64,000 bases of DNA from Anoxybacillus tepidamans PS2 (GTDB lineage Bacteria; Bacillota; Bacilli; Bacillales; Anoxybacillaceae). The notes under the pieces were generated by a model. It was given only the letters and a program-made list of their open reading frames with translations, was not told the DNA's origin and searched no databases. Where the stretch lies: NCBI RefSeq assembly GCF_000620165.1, contig NZ_JHVN01000013.1:1-64000 (forward strand), in the 5' to 3' direction. The translations under genes and the position numbers were made by a program. Of this stretch, positions 44,539 to 54,337 are shown piece by piece. How positions within the stretch are numbered: the stretch's first letter is position 1; every line of letters starts with the position of its first letter.

Positions 44539-46653
44539 ATGACAGAGCGGTGGATAAGGGCAGGTTACTTGATGGGCGTGGTGTTAGTATTGACGTCCAT
44601 TGTTTACTTTTTTGCTTCGAACTGGCCGGGATTTGAACGCTTGACGAAGGTGACGATTAGCATCGGTTTAATATGGCTGTTTTACGGTACAAGTTTTCTT
44701 TTAGCTCATATCATGAACAGGCATGATTTTTTAAGTAGATGGATGTTTGTTGCCGGAGCGGTCGCGTTTGGTATTTCAGTAGGGCTCATAGGACAAATTT
44801 ATAATTCCCATGCTGATAGTTTTTGGCTGTTTTTAGTTTGGCTCATTCCAAGCAGCGTTTTAGCTTGGCTTGCTCGCTATGAGCCGCTTCGTGTATTGAG
44901 CGTAATATTGTTACAGTTGCTGTTTTGGTTTTATTATTTTCCATCCTCATATCACGTCCAAAGATCGGAATGGGAATCATTTTTGTTATTACTGGCGTTT
45001 GCAGTTGTAAATGGAGTTATTTTCGTCTTTCGCGAGCCTTCGTTCGTGTCTTATCTTTTGTATATAGCGATGCAAGGATGGCTGTTTTTTATTTTTGTTC
45101 ACGGCCTAATTTTTGACCAATTTGTTTGGTGGCCGTATGTATACTCGCTCCTTTTAGCTGCGTTTCTTTATTATTTTTTCAAGGTTTCCAGACGCCGTTC
45201 ATATATCCTAATTACAAGCATATTTGCAGGAATGTTTGTTATTTTTGAGTATTTTCGTTTTACGTCAAAATATTTTCAAGAAGGCGTGTTTTTTGCTGGG
45301 CTGTTGCTGTCTGCTGCGATTATATATGGAAGTGTTCTATTGTTGAAGAGATTGAAAAGCATTTCGTCTGAAAAGTTAAGCGGCACAGTGTTTTTATTCG
45401 CTTTTCAAATGATTGTAACCGTTGTCGCTTCTCTTATAGCGACGTCAAGTATTATGGGGCTTATTTTGATTTGGACCGGCCATTTTTCTCCTAATCTGCT
45501 GTTTGGCCTTTCGGTCGTTTTATTTGTCGTGCCAAGTATGCTTGTTCGCTCTTGGAACCATGTTGTGCGCGGTACGCTGCTCGCTGTTGGATATGGGATG
45601 GGAGCGATCGCTTCATCGGAAATTTCGGGTTGGTTGTTGGGACTTTATATCGCCATTTTGCTTGTTGCTTATTTTATATCTACGAATGCAGAAGTACGAC
45701 TTCTTACGAACATAGCATTATCGATCTACGGAACGATTTTTATCTTAAATTGGACCGATGAAGTACGTCTTGCTCTGTTGTTCGTTGTGTTGTTAAACGG
45801 GTGTTTATATGTTTTGTCAAGAAGGAGAAAGTACGAGCGGTTTCTTCCGCAGTTTATTGGGCTGGGTGCTTTTCTGCTATTAACAAGCATGGATTTTTTT
45901 AAAGTAGACAGTTGGTACGTCTGCTCTAATATTGCGTTTGTGCTTGTTGTTATAGGTTGGATCATGCTTCAAACGAAGAGTGGTGAGCGGTGGGGAGCAG
46001 GAATCGCATGGTTTTATTGGTGGCTATTTCTTATTTTTAAATACTATGAATGGGCTTGGGATCTCCTTCATAAATCGACTAGTCTATTTATTTTAGGTGT
46101 TTTTTTCCTTGTTGGAACCGCGGTTTTGGAAAGGAATAGAGGTTATCGGCAAGCGGAGGAAACGAATTGGCTGCGAAGCAGGTGGATCTCTTTATTTGTT
46201 GTTGTAATGCTTCAAACCGTATTTACTGGTTATGTCGTTTTTGACAAGGAACAGCATTTGCGCCATGGAGAAGTCGTTAAACTGCAGCTTGCGCCTGTTG
46301 ATCCGCGTTCTTTCTTGCAAGGGGATTACGTTCGGCTTCGTTATGAAATTTCACAAATTCGCGGTTTAACAGGCAGGGGAAAAGTTCAAATCGTTTTACG
46401 GAAAGATGAAAAAGGGGTTTATCGTTTTACCCATGTTTACGCGGCAAATGGAAAAAAAGACGAATCGTATGAGCGGCACAAAAATGATGTGTTCATAAAC
46501 GGAACATTGCAGGGCGATACCGTTGTATATGGAATTGAATCGTTCTTCGTTCCCGAAAAAACAGGAGCGGATGTGCAGCAGAACGCGCGTTACGCCTATG
46601 TGCGAGTAAGCAAGACAGGAGATGCATTGTTAGAAAAAGTAAGCAACCGATGA
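44539..46653 (+). CDS. DUF2157/GDYXXLXY polytopic membrane protein
   Basis: A 704-aa protein with roughly 16-18 hydrophobic segments. The N-terminal DUF2157-like part begins MTERWIRAGYLMGVVLVL and includes GAVAFGISVGLIGQIYNSH. The C-terminal extracytoplasmic part contains the eponymous GDYVRLRYEIS motif and GIESFFVPEKTGADVQ, with QNARYAYVRVS at the end. ATG 44539 (GGAGG 8 nt upstream) is preferred to TTG 44500. The biochemical role of this family is not known. The product is intact and unusually long for its neighbourhood. Confidence 0.82.
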   Translation: MTERWIRAGYLMGVVLVLTSIVYFFASNWPGFERLTKVTISIGLIWLFYGTSFLLAHIMNRHDFLSRWMFVAGAVAFGISVGLIGQIYNSHADSFWLFLVWLIPSSVLAWLARYEPLRVLSVILLQLLFWFYYFPSSYHVQRSEWESFLLLLAFAVVNGVIFVFREPSFVSYLLYIAMQGWLFFIFVHGLIFDQFVWWPYVYSLLLAAFLYYFFKVSRRRSYILITSIFAGMFVIFEYFRFTSKYFQEGVFFAGLLLSAAIIYGSVLLLKRLKSISSEKLSGTVFLFAFQMIVTVVASLIATSSIMGLILIWTGHFSPNLLFGLSVVLFVVPSMLVRSWNHVVRGTLLAVGYGMGAIASSEISGWLLGLYIAILLVAYFISTNAEVRLLTNIALSIYGTIFILNWTDEVRLALLFVVLLNGCLYVLSRRRKYERFLPQFIGLGAFLLLTSMDFFKVDSWYVCSNIAFVLVVIGWIMLQTKSGERWGAGIAWFYWWLFLIFKYYEWAWDLLHKSTSLFILGVFFLVGTAVLERNRGYRQAEETNWLRSRWISLFVVVMLQTVFTGYVVFDKEQHLRHGEVVKLQLAPVDPRSFLQGDYVRLRYEISQIRGLTGRGKVQIVLRKDEKGVYRFTHVYAANGKKDESYERHKNDVFINGTLQGDTVVYGIESFFVPEKTGADVQQNARYAYVRVSKTGDALLEKVSNR

Positions 46654-46685
46654 AACTGCTCGGGGTTCCCGAGTAGTTTTTTAGT
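46654..46685 (+). terminator. Terminator of the DUF2157 gene
   Basis: AACTGCTCGGG and CCCGAGTAGTT around a 3-nt loop, followed by TTTTTT. Confidence 0.88.
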
Positions 46686-46721
46686 AAAATTAAAGATGAA
46701 TAAATAAGGGAGGAATGGAAC

Positions 46722-47168
46722 GTGAAATGGCTGTATATGTTGCTATCCTTAATTGGCGGGATGATGGCCGGTTTGCAGGCACCGATCAATGGAAGTCTCG
46801 GCAAAAAAATCGGAAGTTTAGAAGGAGCGTTTACTTCGTTTTTCGTTGGGTTATTGTTTTTAACGTTTATGACGCTGTTTTTTGGGAAAGGACAACTTCT
46901 TCACTTATTCCAAGTTCCGAAATGGAATTTGTTGGGCGGATTGTTGGGAGCGATTTTTGTGACGGTCGTCATTATTTCCGTGCCGAAAGCAGGGGCGGCA
47001 TCGGTTATTTTTGCCGCGATTGTCGGACAAGTTATCATCAGTATTATGATTGATCATTTTGGTTTCTTTGGCGTCACAAAAATTCCGATGAACATCAATC
47101 GATTCATTGGATTGGTTCTGATGTTGGCCGCCTTGTACTTTATTTATCGCGGAAGCGCGACATCGTAA
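46722..47168 (+). CDS. DMT-type (YdcZ/DUF606) membrane protein
   Basis: A 148-aa protein with five hydrophobic segments, starting MKWLYMLLSLIGGMMAGLQA then PINGSLGKKIGS, the recognisable start of DUF606/YdcZ proteins of the drug/metabolite transporter superfamily; FFVGLLFLTFMTLF and IGLVLMLAALYFIYRG complete it. GTG 46722 follows GGGAGGAATGG. Members often function as dimers. The substrate is unknown. Confidence 0.82.
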   Translation: MKWLYMLLSLIGGMMAGLQAPINGSLGKKIGSLEGAFTSFFVGLLFLTFMTLFFGKGQLLHLFQVPKWNLLGGLLGAIFVTVVIISVPKAGAASVIFAAIVGQVIISIMIDHFGFFGVTKIPMNINRFIGLVLMLAALYFIYRGSATS

Positions 47169-47522
47169 GCGACAAGGATTTTTACATAGTGAACAATGGT
47201 TTGGCCTATTTATTTGACAAAGTGTATAACAAAAATTTCGCATTGTCTAAGTACAATAGGTCATGAACCTCTAGCATCTACACGTCGGCTAGAGGTAGAA
47301 GATGAATCGGTGAATATGTTCAATTTTATATGAATGCTGAATGGGGGGATATGTTTACCAACGCTAATTTGGCACGTCTGAAAGAGAGAAAAAATGTCGT
47401 GTTAATGACAAAACGCCATCTCGTTTTAATAGTAGGAATAAAAAATGTTGATGTCTTGTAGATTATAACGCAAGGCCAATCGATCGCTTTGTTTTTAATA
47501 CAAAAGCAAGGGGGCTCGGAGG
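47169..47522. other. Intergenic region upstream of the pyrimidine cluster
   Basis: 354 nt with no gene. It carries minus-strand repeat copy F at 47263-47319. TTGACA at 47214 has no good -10 at the usual distance. The promoter of the pyrimidine genes should be here or just upstream of 47522. Confidence 0.45.
47263..47319 (-). repeat. Dispersed hairpin repeat, copy F (minus strand)
   Basis: Read on the minus strand, 57 nt align without gaps to copy C at about 42 positions and end in AGAGGTTCAT; the hairpin arms have changed to ACCTCTAGC and GCTAGAGGT but still pair. Confidence 0.6.
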
Positions 47523-48413
47523 ATGGCAGATCGAGTGAAAATAGGGCTTATTCAGGCGTCCCATGATGTTCATGGGGACGAACCGGTAGAAGTGCATAAG
47601 GAGAAGGCAATCGAAAAACATATAAAGCTTGTTCGTGAGGCGAAAAATAGAGGAGCACAAATTGTATGCCTACAGGAAATTTTTTACGGGCCTTATTTTT
47701 GCGCCGAACAAAATACAAAATGGTACGATTCAGCGGAAGAGATTCCGAACGGACCGACGACCAAGCGATTTCAAGATTTGGCGAAAGAACTTGGTGTTGT
47801 GATTGTGTTGCCTATTTATGAGAGGGAAGGAATTGCCACTTATTATAACGCAGCGGCTGTGATCGATGCGGATGGGTCCTATCTAGGAAAATACCGAAAA
47901 CAACATATACCGCACGTAGGTGTCGGCAACGAAGGCTGCGGATTTTGGGAAAAATTTTATTTTAAACCTGGCAACCTAGGGTACCCAGTGTTTGAAACCG
48001 CTTTCGCTAAACTCGGAGTTTACATATGCTACGATCGGCATTTTCCGGAAGGGGCGAGAATTCTAGGATTGAAGGGCGCTGAAATTGTCTTTAATCCATC
48101 GGCGACCGTGGCCGGTTTGTCTGAGTATTTATGGAAGCTAGAGCAGCCCGCGCATGCTGTAGCGAATGGGTATTATGTAGCTGCCATTAACCGAGTCGGC
48201 TACGAAGCGCCTTGGAATATGGGAGAGTTTTACGGCCAATCATACTTAGTGGACCCACGGGGCAACTTTGTGGCAATGGGAAGCCGTGACAAAGACGAAG
48301 TTGTCATTGGGGAAATGGATAAGCGAATGATTCGCGAAGTTCGTGACATTTGGCAGTTTTATAGAGATCGTCGTCCGGAAACTTACAATGAAATGACAGC
48401 GCTTCTACCATAG
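47523..48413 (+). CDS. Beta-ureidopropionase (N-carbamoyl-beta-alanine amidohydrolase)
   Basis: A 296-aa nitrilase-superfamily hydrolase with the catalytic triad E52 (LQEIFYG), K126 (YRKQHIPH) and C169 (VYICYDRHFPE). It removes CO2 and ammonia from N-carbamoyl-beta-alanine, the last step of reductive pyrimidine breakdown. Genomic context fits: dihydropyrimidine dehydrogenase and dihydropyrimidinase genes follow. GAVGNEGC-like GVGNEGCGFWEKFYF is typical of ureidopropionase and carbamoylputrescine relatives, so substrate choice rests on context. A hairpin terminator at 48423-48458 separates it from preT. Confidence 0.87.
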   Translation: MADRVKIGLIQASHDVHGDEPVEVHKEKAIEKHIKLVREAKNRGAQIVCLQEIFYGPYFCAEQNTKWYDSAEEIPNGPTTKRFQDLAKELGVVIVLPIYEREGIATYYNAAAVIDADGSYLGKYRKQHIPHVGVGNEGCGFWEKFYFKPGNLGYPVFETAFAKLGVYICYDRHFPEGARILGLKGAEIVFNPSATVAGLSEYLWKLEQPAHAVANGYYVAAINRVGYEAPWNMGEFYGQSYLVDPRGNFVAMGSRDKDEVVIGEMDKRMIREVRDIWQFYRDRRPETYNEMTALLP

Positions 48414-48422
48414 GATCGTTCG

Positions 48423-48458
48423 AAAAGGGATTAGGGTTTAGCTCTATTCCCTTTTTTT
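48423..48458 (+). terminator. Terminator between ureidopropionase and preT
   Basis: AAAAGGGA (48423-48430) and TCCCTTTT (48448-48455), then TTTT. Confidence 0.6.
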
Positions 48459-48483
48459 AAAATGCAAAGGGGGCTGGCTGTAC

Positions 48484-49836
48484 GTGAATATCTCGTTGCT
48501 TGATCTGAAAAAAAACTTTCAAGAAGTAACAGCGGGACTAACAGATCGGGAGGCGATCGAAGAGGCGAACAGATGTCTATATTGTTATGATGCGCCATGT
48601 GTTAAAGCCTGCCCAACAGGAATTGACATTCCCGCTTTTATCAAAAAAATTGCCTCTGGGAATCTAAAAGGGTCCGCCAAGACGATTATGCTGTCTAATC
48701 CTGTCGGGGCAAGCTGTGCGCGAGTGTGTCCAACGGAAGAATTGTGCGAAGGCGCCTGTGTGTTAAATCACTCGACCAAACCGATCAAGATTGGGCATTT
48801 GCAACGTTATGCGACAGATTGGGCAATGCGAAATGACGCCGTATTATTTCAGGCTGGAAAGAAAAATGGAAAGACAGTTGCGATTGTCGGTGCAGGTCCC
48901 GCCGGTTTGTCCGCGGCGCGGGAACTGGCGCGCATAGGATATGATGTAACCATTTTTGAAGCGCAACAAGAAGCAGGCGGATTGAATACGTTCGGTATCG
49001 TCTCTTTCCGGCTGCCGCGACACGTATCGCTTTGGGAAGTGAATCAAGTAAAACGTTTAGGTGTCGACATCCGGACGGGTGTAAAGGTGGGCAAAGATGT
49101 GACCGCCCAAGAGTTGTTGGAACAATATGATGCGGTCGTGTTGGCTGTCGGAATGAGCAAAGTGCCGATGCTCGGCATCGAGGGAGAGGAGTTAGATGGC
49201 GTATATGATGCGATTGAATTCATTAAGGAAACGAAAACAAAGCCGCTTACTAATAGATTTGTAGGAAAAAAAGTCGTCGTGATCGGTGCGGGAAATACGG
49301 CGATTGACGGAGCTACATGCTCGGTGCGTCTAGGGGCGGAAAATGTGAAGATTTTATATCGCCGAACAAAAGAAGAAATGACAGCTTACGATTTTGAATA
49401 TGAGTTTGCTAAACAAGACGGTGTTGAGTTTCGCTGGTTGACGGCGCCGAAGCGAATTATTGGCGATGAAAGCGGCAAGGTCACCCATGTTGAGTGTGTT
49501 CGCATGCAGCTAGGAGCGCCTGATCAAGATGGCCGCCGTCGACCGATGCCAATCGAGGGTTCAGAATTTTTCATTCGGGCCGATGTAGTTATTAAAGCGA
49601 TCGGCCAGACACGCCATCTAGATCTCATTAAGGAGTTTGGGATTGAACATGACGGTGGAGTTGTAAAAGTTATCGGGGCCCACTATCAGACATCCAATCC
49701 GAAAGTATTCGCCTGCGGTGATGTCATTTTCGGAAAAGGCGGGGGCGAAGCGATGGTGGTGACAGCTGCTCAGCAAGGGAAAGAAACGGCCTATGCGATT
49801 CATCGTTATCTGACTACGTTAAATGAAACGCTTTGA
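48484..49836 (+). CDS. preT: NAD-dependent dihydropyrimidine dehydrogenase, PreT subunit
   Basis: A 450-aa flavoprotein subunit that takes electrons from NAD(P)H and passes them to PreA. The N-terminal 4Fe-4S region reads CLYCYDAPCVKACPTGIDIP with ASCARVCPTEELCEGAC, followed by the FAD motif VAIVGAGPAGLSAARELARI and the NAD motif VVVIGAGNTAIDGATC. GTG 48484 has AAAGGGGGC upstream. Its end overlaps the beginning of the longest preA frame; the true preA start is 19 nt past its stop, so the two are co-translated neighbours. Confidence 0.93.
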   Translation: MNISLLDLKKNFQEVTAGLTDREAIEEANRCLYCYDAPCVKACPTGIDIPAFIKKIASGNLKGSAKTIMLSNPVGASCARVCPTEELCEGACVLNHSTKPIKIGHLQRYATDWAMRNDAVLFQAGKKNGKTVAIVGAGPAGLSAARELARIGYDVTIFEAQQEAGGLNTFGIVSFRLPRHVSLWEVNQVKRLGVDIRTGVKVGKDVTAQELLEQYDAVVLAVGMSKVPMLGIEGEELDGVYDAIEFIKETKTKPLTNRFVGKKVVVIGAGNTAIDGATCSVRLGAENVKILYRRTKEEMTAYDFEYEFAKQDGVEFRWLTAPKRIIGDESGKVTHVECVRMQLGAPDQDGRRRPMPIEGSEFFIRADVVIKAIGQTRHLDLIKEFGIEHDGGVVKVIGAHYQTSNPKVFACGDVIFGKGGGEAMVVTAAQQGKETAYAIHRYLTTLNETL

Positions 49837-49855
49837 GGGAGGGGGAAGTCGAACA

Positions 49856-51139
49856 ATGGCAGATTTAAGTATTAATTTAGCGGGAATCAAGTCCCCGAAT
49901 CCGTTTTGGCTGGCGTCTGCGCCTCCGACCAATTCCGGTTACCAAGTACAAAGGGCATTTGAAGCTGGATGGGGAGGAGCGGTTTGGAAAACGCTCGGTG
50001 AGCCGATTTTAAATGTATCGTCCCGCTTTGCGGCCATTAGCTTCAACGGACAGCGCGTCGCGGGCTTTAACAATATTGAATTAATTACGGACCGCCCGCT
50101 TGAAGTGAATTTAAAAGAAATTTATGAAACAAAAAAACGCTTTCCGGACCGAGCTTTAGTGGCTTCTCTTATGGTCGAGCCAAAGCGGGAAAAATGGCAC
50201 GAAATCGTCAAAAAGGTAGAGGCTGTAGGCGTTGATGGGCTCGAATTGAATTTCGGCTGTCCCCATGGAATGGCGGAACGGGGAATGGGATCGGCATCGG
50301 GGCAGGTGCCTGCGCTTGTGGAACAGCAGACGTATTGGGTAAAGGAAGTAGCGCAAACGCCAGTTATTGTTAAACTCACCCCCAACATCACTGATATTAC
50401 CGCTACGGCGGAAGCCGCTGTCAAAGGCGGGGCAGATGCGATCAGCATGATCAATACGATCAATAGTTTAATGGGAGTGGATCTCGATACGTGGAATCCA
50501 ATTCCTCATGTCGCGGGAAAAGGAGCGCATGGAGGGTACTGCGGTCCGGCCGTTAAGCCGATTGCATTGAATATGGTTGCGGAGTGCGCGCGCCATCCGC
50601 GCATTCATGTACCGATTTCCGGCATGGGGGGAGTATCGAGCTGGAAGGAAGCTGTTGAGTTTATGCTGATGGGAGCGACGGGCGTGCAAGTCTGTACCGC
50701 TGTCATGCATCATGGCTTCCGCATTATCGAGGACATGTTGGACGGTCTCAATCATTATTTAGACGAAAAAGGAATCGCATCGGTCATAGATCTTGTCGGT
50801 AAGTCTGTTCATAAATACTCGGATTGGGGGGATCTTGATCTCAATTATAAAGTGGCCGCCCGGATTGATACGGACAAATGCATCAACTGCAACAAGTGCT
50901 ATATTGCTTGCGAAGATGCTTCCCATCAGTGCATTGACCGCTTAAAGGACGCCGGTGGAAAAGAGTATTTAAAAGTGCGGGAAGCCGATTGCGTGGGCTG
51001 CAATTTATGTTCAATCGTATGTCCAGTCGATGGCGCTATTGAGATGGTGGAAGTTCCGAGCGAGCATCCGCCAATGACGTGGAACGAACGGCAGGCAGCC
51101 ATCGGTGTGCTTGCTAGTTGCAATATCGATACGAAATAA
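49856..51139 (+). CDS. preA: NAD-dependent dihydropyrimidine dehydrogenase, PreA subunit
   Basis: A 427-aa subunit that reduces uracil and thymine to the dihydropyrimidines. The FMN-binding TIM barrel starts LAGIKSPNPFWLASAPPTNS, with LELNFGCPHGMAERGMG and VKLTPNITDITATAEAA around the active site, and GATGVQVCTAVMHHG at the phosphate loop. The C-terminal ferredoxin domain has CINCNKCYIACEDASHQC-type and CVGCNLCSIVCPVDGA clusters. ATG 49856 follows GAGGGAGGGGG. The partner preT lies just upstream. Confidence 0.94.
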   Translation: MADLSINLAGIKSPNPFWLASAPPTNSGYQVQRAFEAGWGGAVWKTLGEPILNVSSRFAAISFNGQRVAGFNNIELITDRPLEVNLKEIYETKKRFPDRALVASLMVEPKREKWHEIVKKVEAVGVDGLELNFGCPHGMAERGMGSASGQVPALVEQQTYWVKEVAQTPVIVKLTPNITDITATAEAAVKGGADAISMINTINSLMGVDLDTWNPIPHVAGKGAHGGYCGPAVKPIALNMVAECARHPRIHVPISGMGGVSSWKEAVEFMLMGATGVQVCTAVMHHGFRIIEDMLDGLNHYLDEKGIASVIDLVGKSVHKYSDWGDLDLNYKVAARIDTDKCINCNKCYIACEDASHQCIDRLKDAGGKEYLKVREADCVGCNLCSIVCPVDGAIEMVEVPSEHPPMTWNERQAAIGVLASCNIDTK

Positions 51140-51152
51140 AAGGAGGATGTGT

Positions 51153-52571
51153 ATGAAAAAAATCATTAAAAACGGAACGATTGTCACTGCTGCTGATACG
51201 TATAAAGCCGATTTGTTGATTGAGAACGGCAAGATCGCGATGATCGGTCAACAGCTCGATGAAAGCGGCGCTGAGGTGATTGACGCAAAAGGGTGTTACG
51301 TGTTTCCGGGCGGAATCGATCCGCATACGCATCTGGATATGCCATTTGGCGGCACAGTGACAAAGGACGATTTTCAGTCAGGAACGATTGCCGCAGCGTT
51401 CGGGGGAACGACGACAATCATTGATTTTTGTTTAACGAATAAAGGCGAACCGCTGCAAAAAGCGATTGAAACGTGGCATAACAAAGCAAAAGGGAAAGCG
51501 GTGATTGACTACAGTTTCCATTTAATGATTAGCGAAATCAATGATGACGTATTGGCGGAGTTGCCAAAAGTCATTGAAGAAGAAGGTATTACCTCCTTTA
51601 AAGTGTTCATGGCATACAAAAATGTGTTTCAAGCGGACGACGGCACGCTGTATCGAACGCTTTTAGCCGCGAAAGAACTTGGTGCGCTCGTGATGGTCCA
51701 CGCGGAAAATGGCGATGTCATCGATTATTTGATCAAACAAGCGCTAGAGCAAGGGCATACAGACCCAATTTATCATGCGTTGACGAGACCGCCGGAGCTT
51801 GAAGGGGAAGCGACCGGGCGCGCTTGCCAACTAACAGAACTTGCCGATTCCCAACTATACGTTGTCCACGTCTCTTGCGCACAAGCGGTTGAGAAAATCG
51901 CCGAAGCACGAAACAAAGGTTTGAATGTATGGGGAGAAACGTGCCCGCAATATTTGGTGTTAGATCAATCTTATTTAGAAAGGCCAAATTTTGAAGGAGC
52001 GAAATACGTTTGGTCGCCGCCGCTCCGCGAAAAATGGCATCAAGAGGTATTGTGGAACGCTTTGAAGAATGGCCAGCTGCAAACATTAGGATCCGATCAA
52101 TGTTCATTTGATTTTAAAGGACAAAAAGAGTTAGGCAGGGGCGATTTTTCGAAAATTCCAAACGGCGGACCAATTATTGAAGACCGCGTTAGCATCCTTT
52201 TTAGCGAGGGGGTGAAAAAAGGAAGAATTACATTAAATCAATTCGTTGATATCATGTCCACAAGAATTGCGAAATTGTTCGGACTGTTTCCGAAAAAAGG
52301 GACGATTGCGGTCGGGTCTGACGCCGATTTAGTGATTTTTGATCCGAATGTAGAGCGGGTCATTTCAGCGAAAACGCATCATATGGCTGTCGATTACAAT
52401 CCGTTTGAAGGCATGAAAGTAACGGGTGAGCCCGTTTCCGTCCTTTCACGAGGAGAATTTGTTATTCGCGACAAAGCGTTTGTTGGCAAGCCAGGCTCGG
52501 GCCAATATATCAAACGAGAGAAATATGGAAAATATGCCATGTCAACAAAAGATGAACAGCTAACGATTTAA
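51153..52571 (+). CDS. hydA: Dihydropyrimidinase (D-hydantoinase)
   Basis: A 472-aa cyclic amidohydrolase that opens the ring of dihydrouracil or dihydrothymine to the N-carbamoyl-beta-amino acid. Metal ligands H58 and H60 lie in GGIDPHTHLDMP, the carboxylated lysine K150 in SFKVFMAYKN, and further His in VHAENGD and VVHVSCAQA; the Asp is in LGSDQCSFD. Start ATG 51153 has AAAAGGAGG. Thermophilic Geobacillus enzymes of this type are known hydantoinases. It acts between PreAT and ureidopropionase. Confidence 0.94.
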   Translation: MKKIIKNGTIVTAADTYKADLLIENGKIAMIGQQLDESGAEVIDAKGCYVFPGGIDPHTHLDMPFGGTVTKDDFQSGTIAAAFGGTTTIIDFCLTNKGEPLQKAIETWHNKAKGKAVIDYSFHLMISEINDDVLAELPKVIEEEGITSFKVFMAYKNVFQADDGTLYRTLLAAKELGALVMVHAENGDVIDYLIKQALEQGHTDPIYHALTRPPELEGEATGRACQLTELADSQLYVVHVSCAQAVEKIAEARNKGLNVWGETCPQYLVLDQSYLERPNFEGAKYVWSPPLREKWHQEVLWNALKNGQLQTLGSDQCSFDFKGQKELGRGDFSKIPNGGPIIEDRVSILFSEGVKKGRITLNQFVDIMSTRIAKLFGLFPKKGTIAVGSDADLVIFDPNVERVISAKTHHMAVDYNPFEGMKVTGEPVSVLSRGEFVIRDKAFVGKPGSGQYIKREKYGKYAMSTKDEQLTI

Positions 52572-52830
52572 AAGGCTGAACGATTCATTGGGTACGTCGC
52601 TTCGAGTGTACTCTATCATTACAATCGGTCCTCTCCACCCATATGAATCACTCCGCGTGTGTGCTTGATGTTAACCGTGTTCCAAGCGGCGGCTATTTAT
52701 GTTTCTAGCAATATAGGGCCGCCGTTTGGATTGTATGATCGGTTTTACAAACTTATAAGCTTTTAAAACAGGAAAAAGGCAAGTCCGGTATCGTGTTTGT
52801 AAATCAAAGCCATGCTTAAGGAGTGATATG

Positions 52831-54324
52831 ATGGGTAAAAAATCAAATTATTTAAAATCCCCTGACCTTTTACCAATTCCACATAGCAGAAGAAATATAG
52901 GTGCCCTAGGGTTTGCGCTTATTTGGGTTGGAATGGCGGTGGTGCTGGCCGCATTTGCAATCGGCGGCGCTGGCGTGAAAAACTTGCCTCTTGGCTGGGT
53001 GATTGTAGGGACGGTCATCGGTTCTGCGGCAATTGGTTTATTTATGACGATCATAGGGGACATTGGAATCGAGCACGGCTTGTCGTTTCCGGTGTACATG
53101 CGGGCACCATTTGGAACAATTGGTACTCATATTCCTTCCATCATCCGCGGTTTTGCGGCTTCATGCTGGTTCGGCATTAACACATATTTCGGTTCGACAG
53201 CGATTAACGGCATTCTCAATATTTTGTTTGGTTTTGACAACTGGTTTTTATGCTATATCACTTTCGCAGCGGTTCAACTGATTAATACAGCGCTCGGAAT
53301 TAAAGCAATTGAACGGTTTGCCGATTTGGCAGCCCCCGTCATTATTATTATCTCGGCTTGGATGTATACGACGCTTTCTGAGAAAGCGTTGGAGCAGGGG
53401 CGGCATATTTGGTCATGGGTCGAAAGTCCAGTTACAGGTGGTGCGGCCTTTACCGCTTTTATCGTCGTCATTATGAGCAATATGGGATTTTGGTCGACAT
53501 TAGCTGCCGATATGCCTTCAATTTCGCGGTTTATTAAAGCGCCGAAATACGAAAGAAATTGGTTTAGAAGAAATAAGGCATCGCTTGCAGGGAATATTAT
53601 CGCGTTGACCCTTACACAAACGTTTATGGTGGTGATTGGCGCCGTTTCCTATATTGCGATTCAAAATTATGACCCTGTGGCCGCCTTACAAAAAGCGGCG
53701 AGCGGGATTGTTCTCGGCGTGCTGCTGTTGATGATCGTTCTTGCTCAATGGTCTACGAACACGTCCGCCAACGTCATTCCGGCAGCAACAATTTTTTCGA
53801 ATGTGGGCGGCCCAAAATTTCCGTTTTGGGCTGGGGTGTTAGCGGCCGGAATTATTGGCAGCGTCGTACAGCCGTGGAGTTTGTTTAACGTTATCATCCC
53901 GGCGCTATTAGTTTGCGGCGGTGTATTATCAGCGATTGTTGGCATTTTATTTGCTGACTACTATTTGTTGCGAAAACGGCGCGTCAATGTCTACGATCTT
54001 TATAAAGATGACGGACAGTTTCGCTATTTAAACGGTTTTAACCTTGCTGGGTTTATTGCTTGGATCATCGGTGGAACAGCGGCTTACGTTTTGACAAACT
54101 ATTCGTTTATTGTCGGGTTCGTCGTCGGAGCAGCCAGCTACTACATGTTAGCGAAATATTGGTGGTTTCAAAAATATAAGCAAGCGGAAATTGAAGATCC
54201 AGACGACGAAAAATATTTAGGTATTACGGTAGGAAGGGACTGGATGATTGATGGTGACAAGACCGTTTCATCTTCCGCCGTTGCTGTGCAAACGAATGGC
54301 CATTCTAACGCTTCAATAAAGTAA
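52831..54324 (+). CDS. NCS1-family nucleobase/hydantoin permease
   Basis: A 497-aa, 12-helix transporter of the nucleobase-cation-symport-1 family. The N-terminus SPDLLPIPHSRRNIGALGFA, then GLSFPVYMRAPFGTIGTHIP and GFAASCWFGINTYFGSTAIN, is diagnostic, as is the C-terminal LFADYYLLRKRRVNVYDLY. ATG 52831 or 52828 may be used; AAGGAG at 52818 favours 52831. By context it imports uracil, thymine, dihydropyrimidines or hydantoin. The 255-nt gap before it holds no visible gene. Confidence 0.92.
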   Translation: MGKKSNYLKSPDLLPIPHSRRNIGALGFALIWVGMAVVLAAFAIGGAGVKNLPLGWVIVGTVIGSAAIGLFMTIIGDIGIEHGLSFPVYMRAPFGTIGTHIPSIIRGFAASCWFGINTYFGSTAINGILNILFGFDNWFLCYITFAAVQLINTALGIKAIERFADLAAPVIIIISAWMYTTLSEKALEQGRHIWSWVESPVTGGAAFTAFIVVIMSNMGFWSTLAADMPSISRFIKAPKYERNWFRRNKASLAGNIIALTLTQTFMVVIGAVSYIAIQNYDPVAALQKAASGIVLGVLLLMIVLAQWSTNTSANVIPAATIFSNVGGPKFPFWAGVLAAGIIGSVVQPWSLFNVIIPALLVCGGVLSAIVGILFADYYLLRKRRVNVYDLYKDDGQFRYLNGFNLAGFIAWIIGGTAAYVLTNYSFIVGFVVGAASYYMLAKYWWFQKYKQAEIEDPDDEKYLGITVGRDWMIDGDKTVSSSAVAVQTNGHSNASIK

Positions 54325-54337
54325 AGGGAGGGATAGA

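Noticed and set aside
46654-46722. RBS-less extension of the DMT-type gene into the preceding terminator
   Set aside because: GTG 46722 with GGGAGGAATGG is a clear start.
47214-47246. Sigma-A promoter for the pyrimidine cluster at TTGACA 47214
   Set aside because: No -10 match at 16-18 nt; the nearest candidate is 21 nt away.
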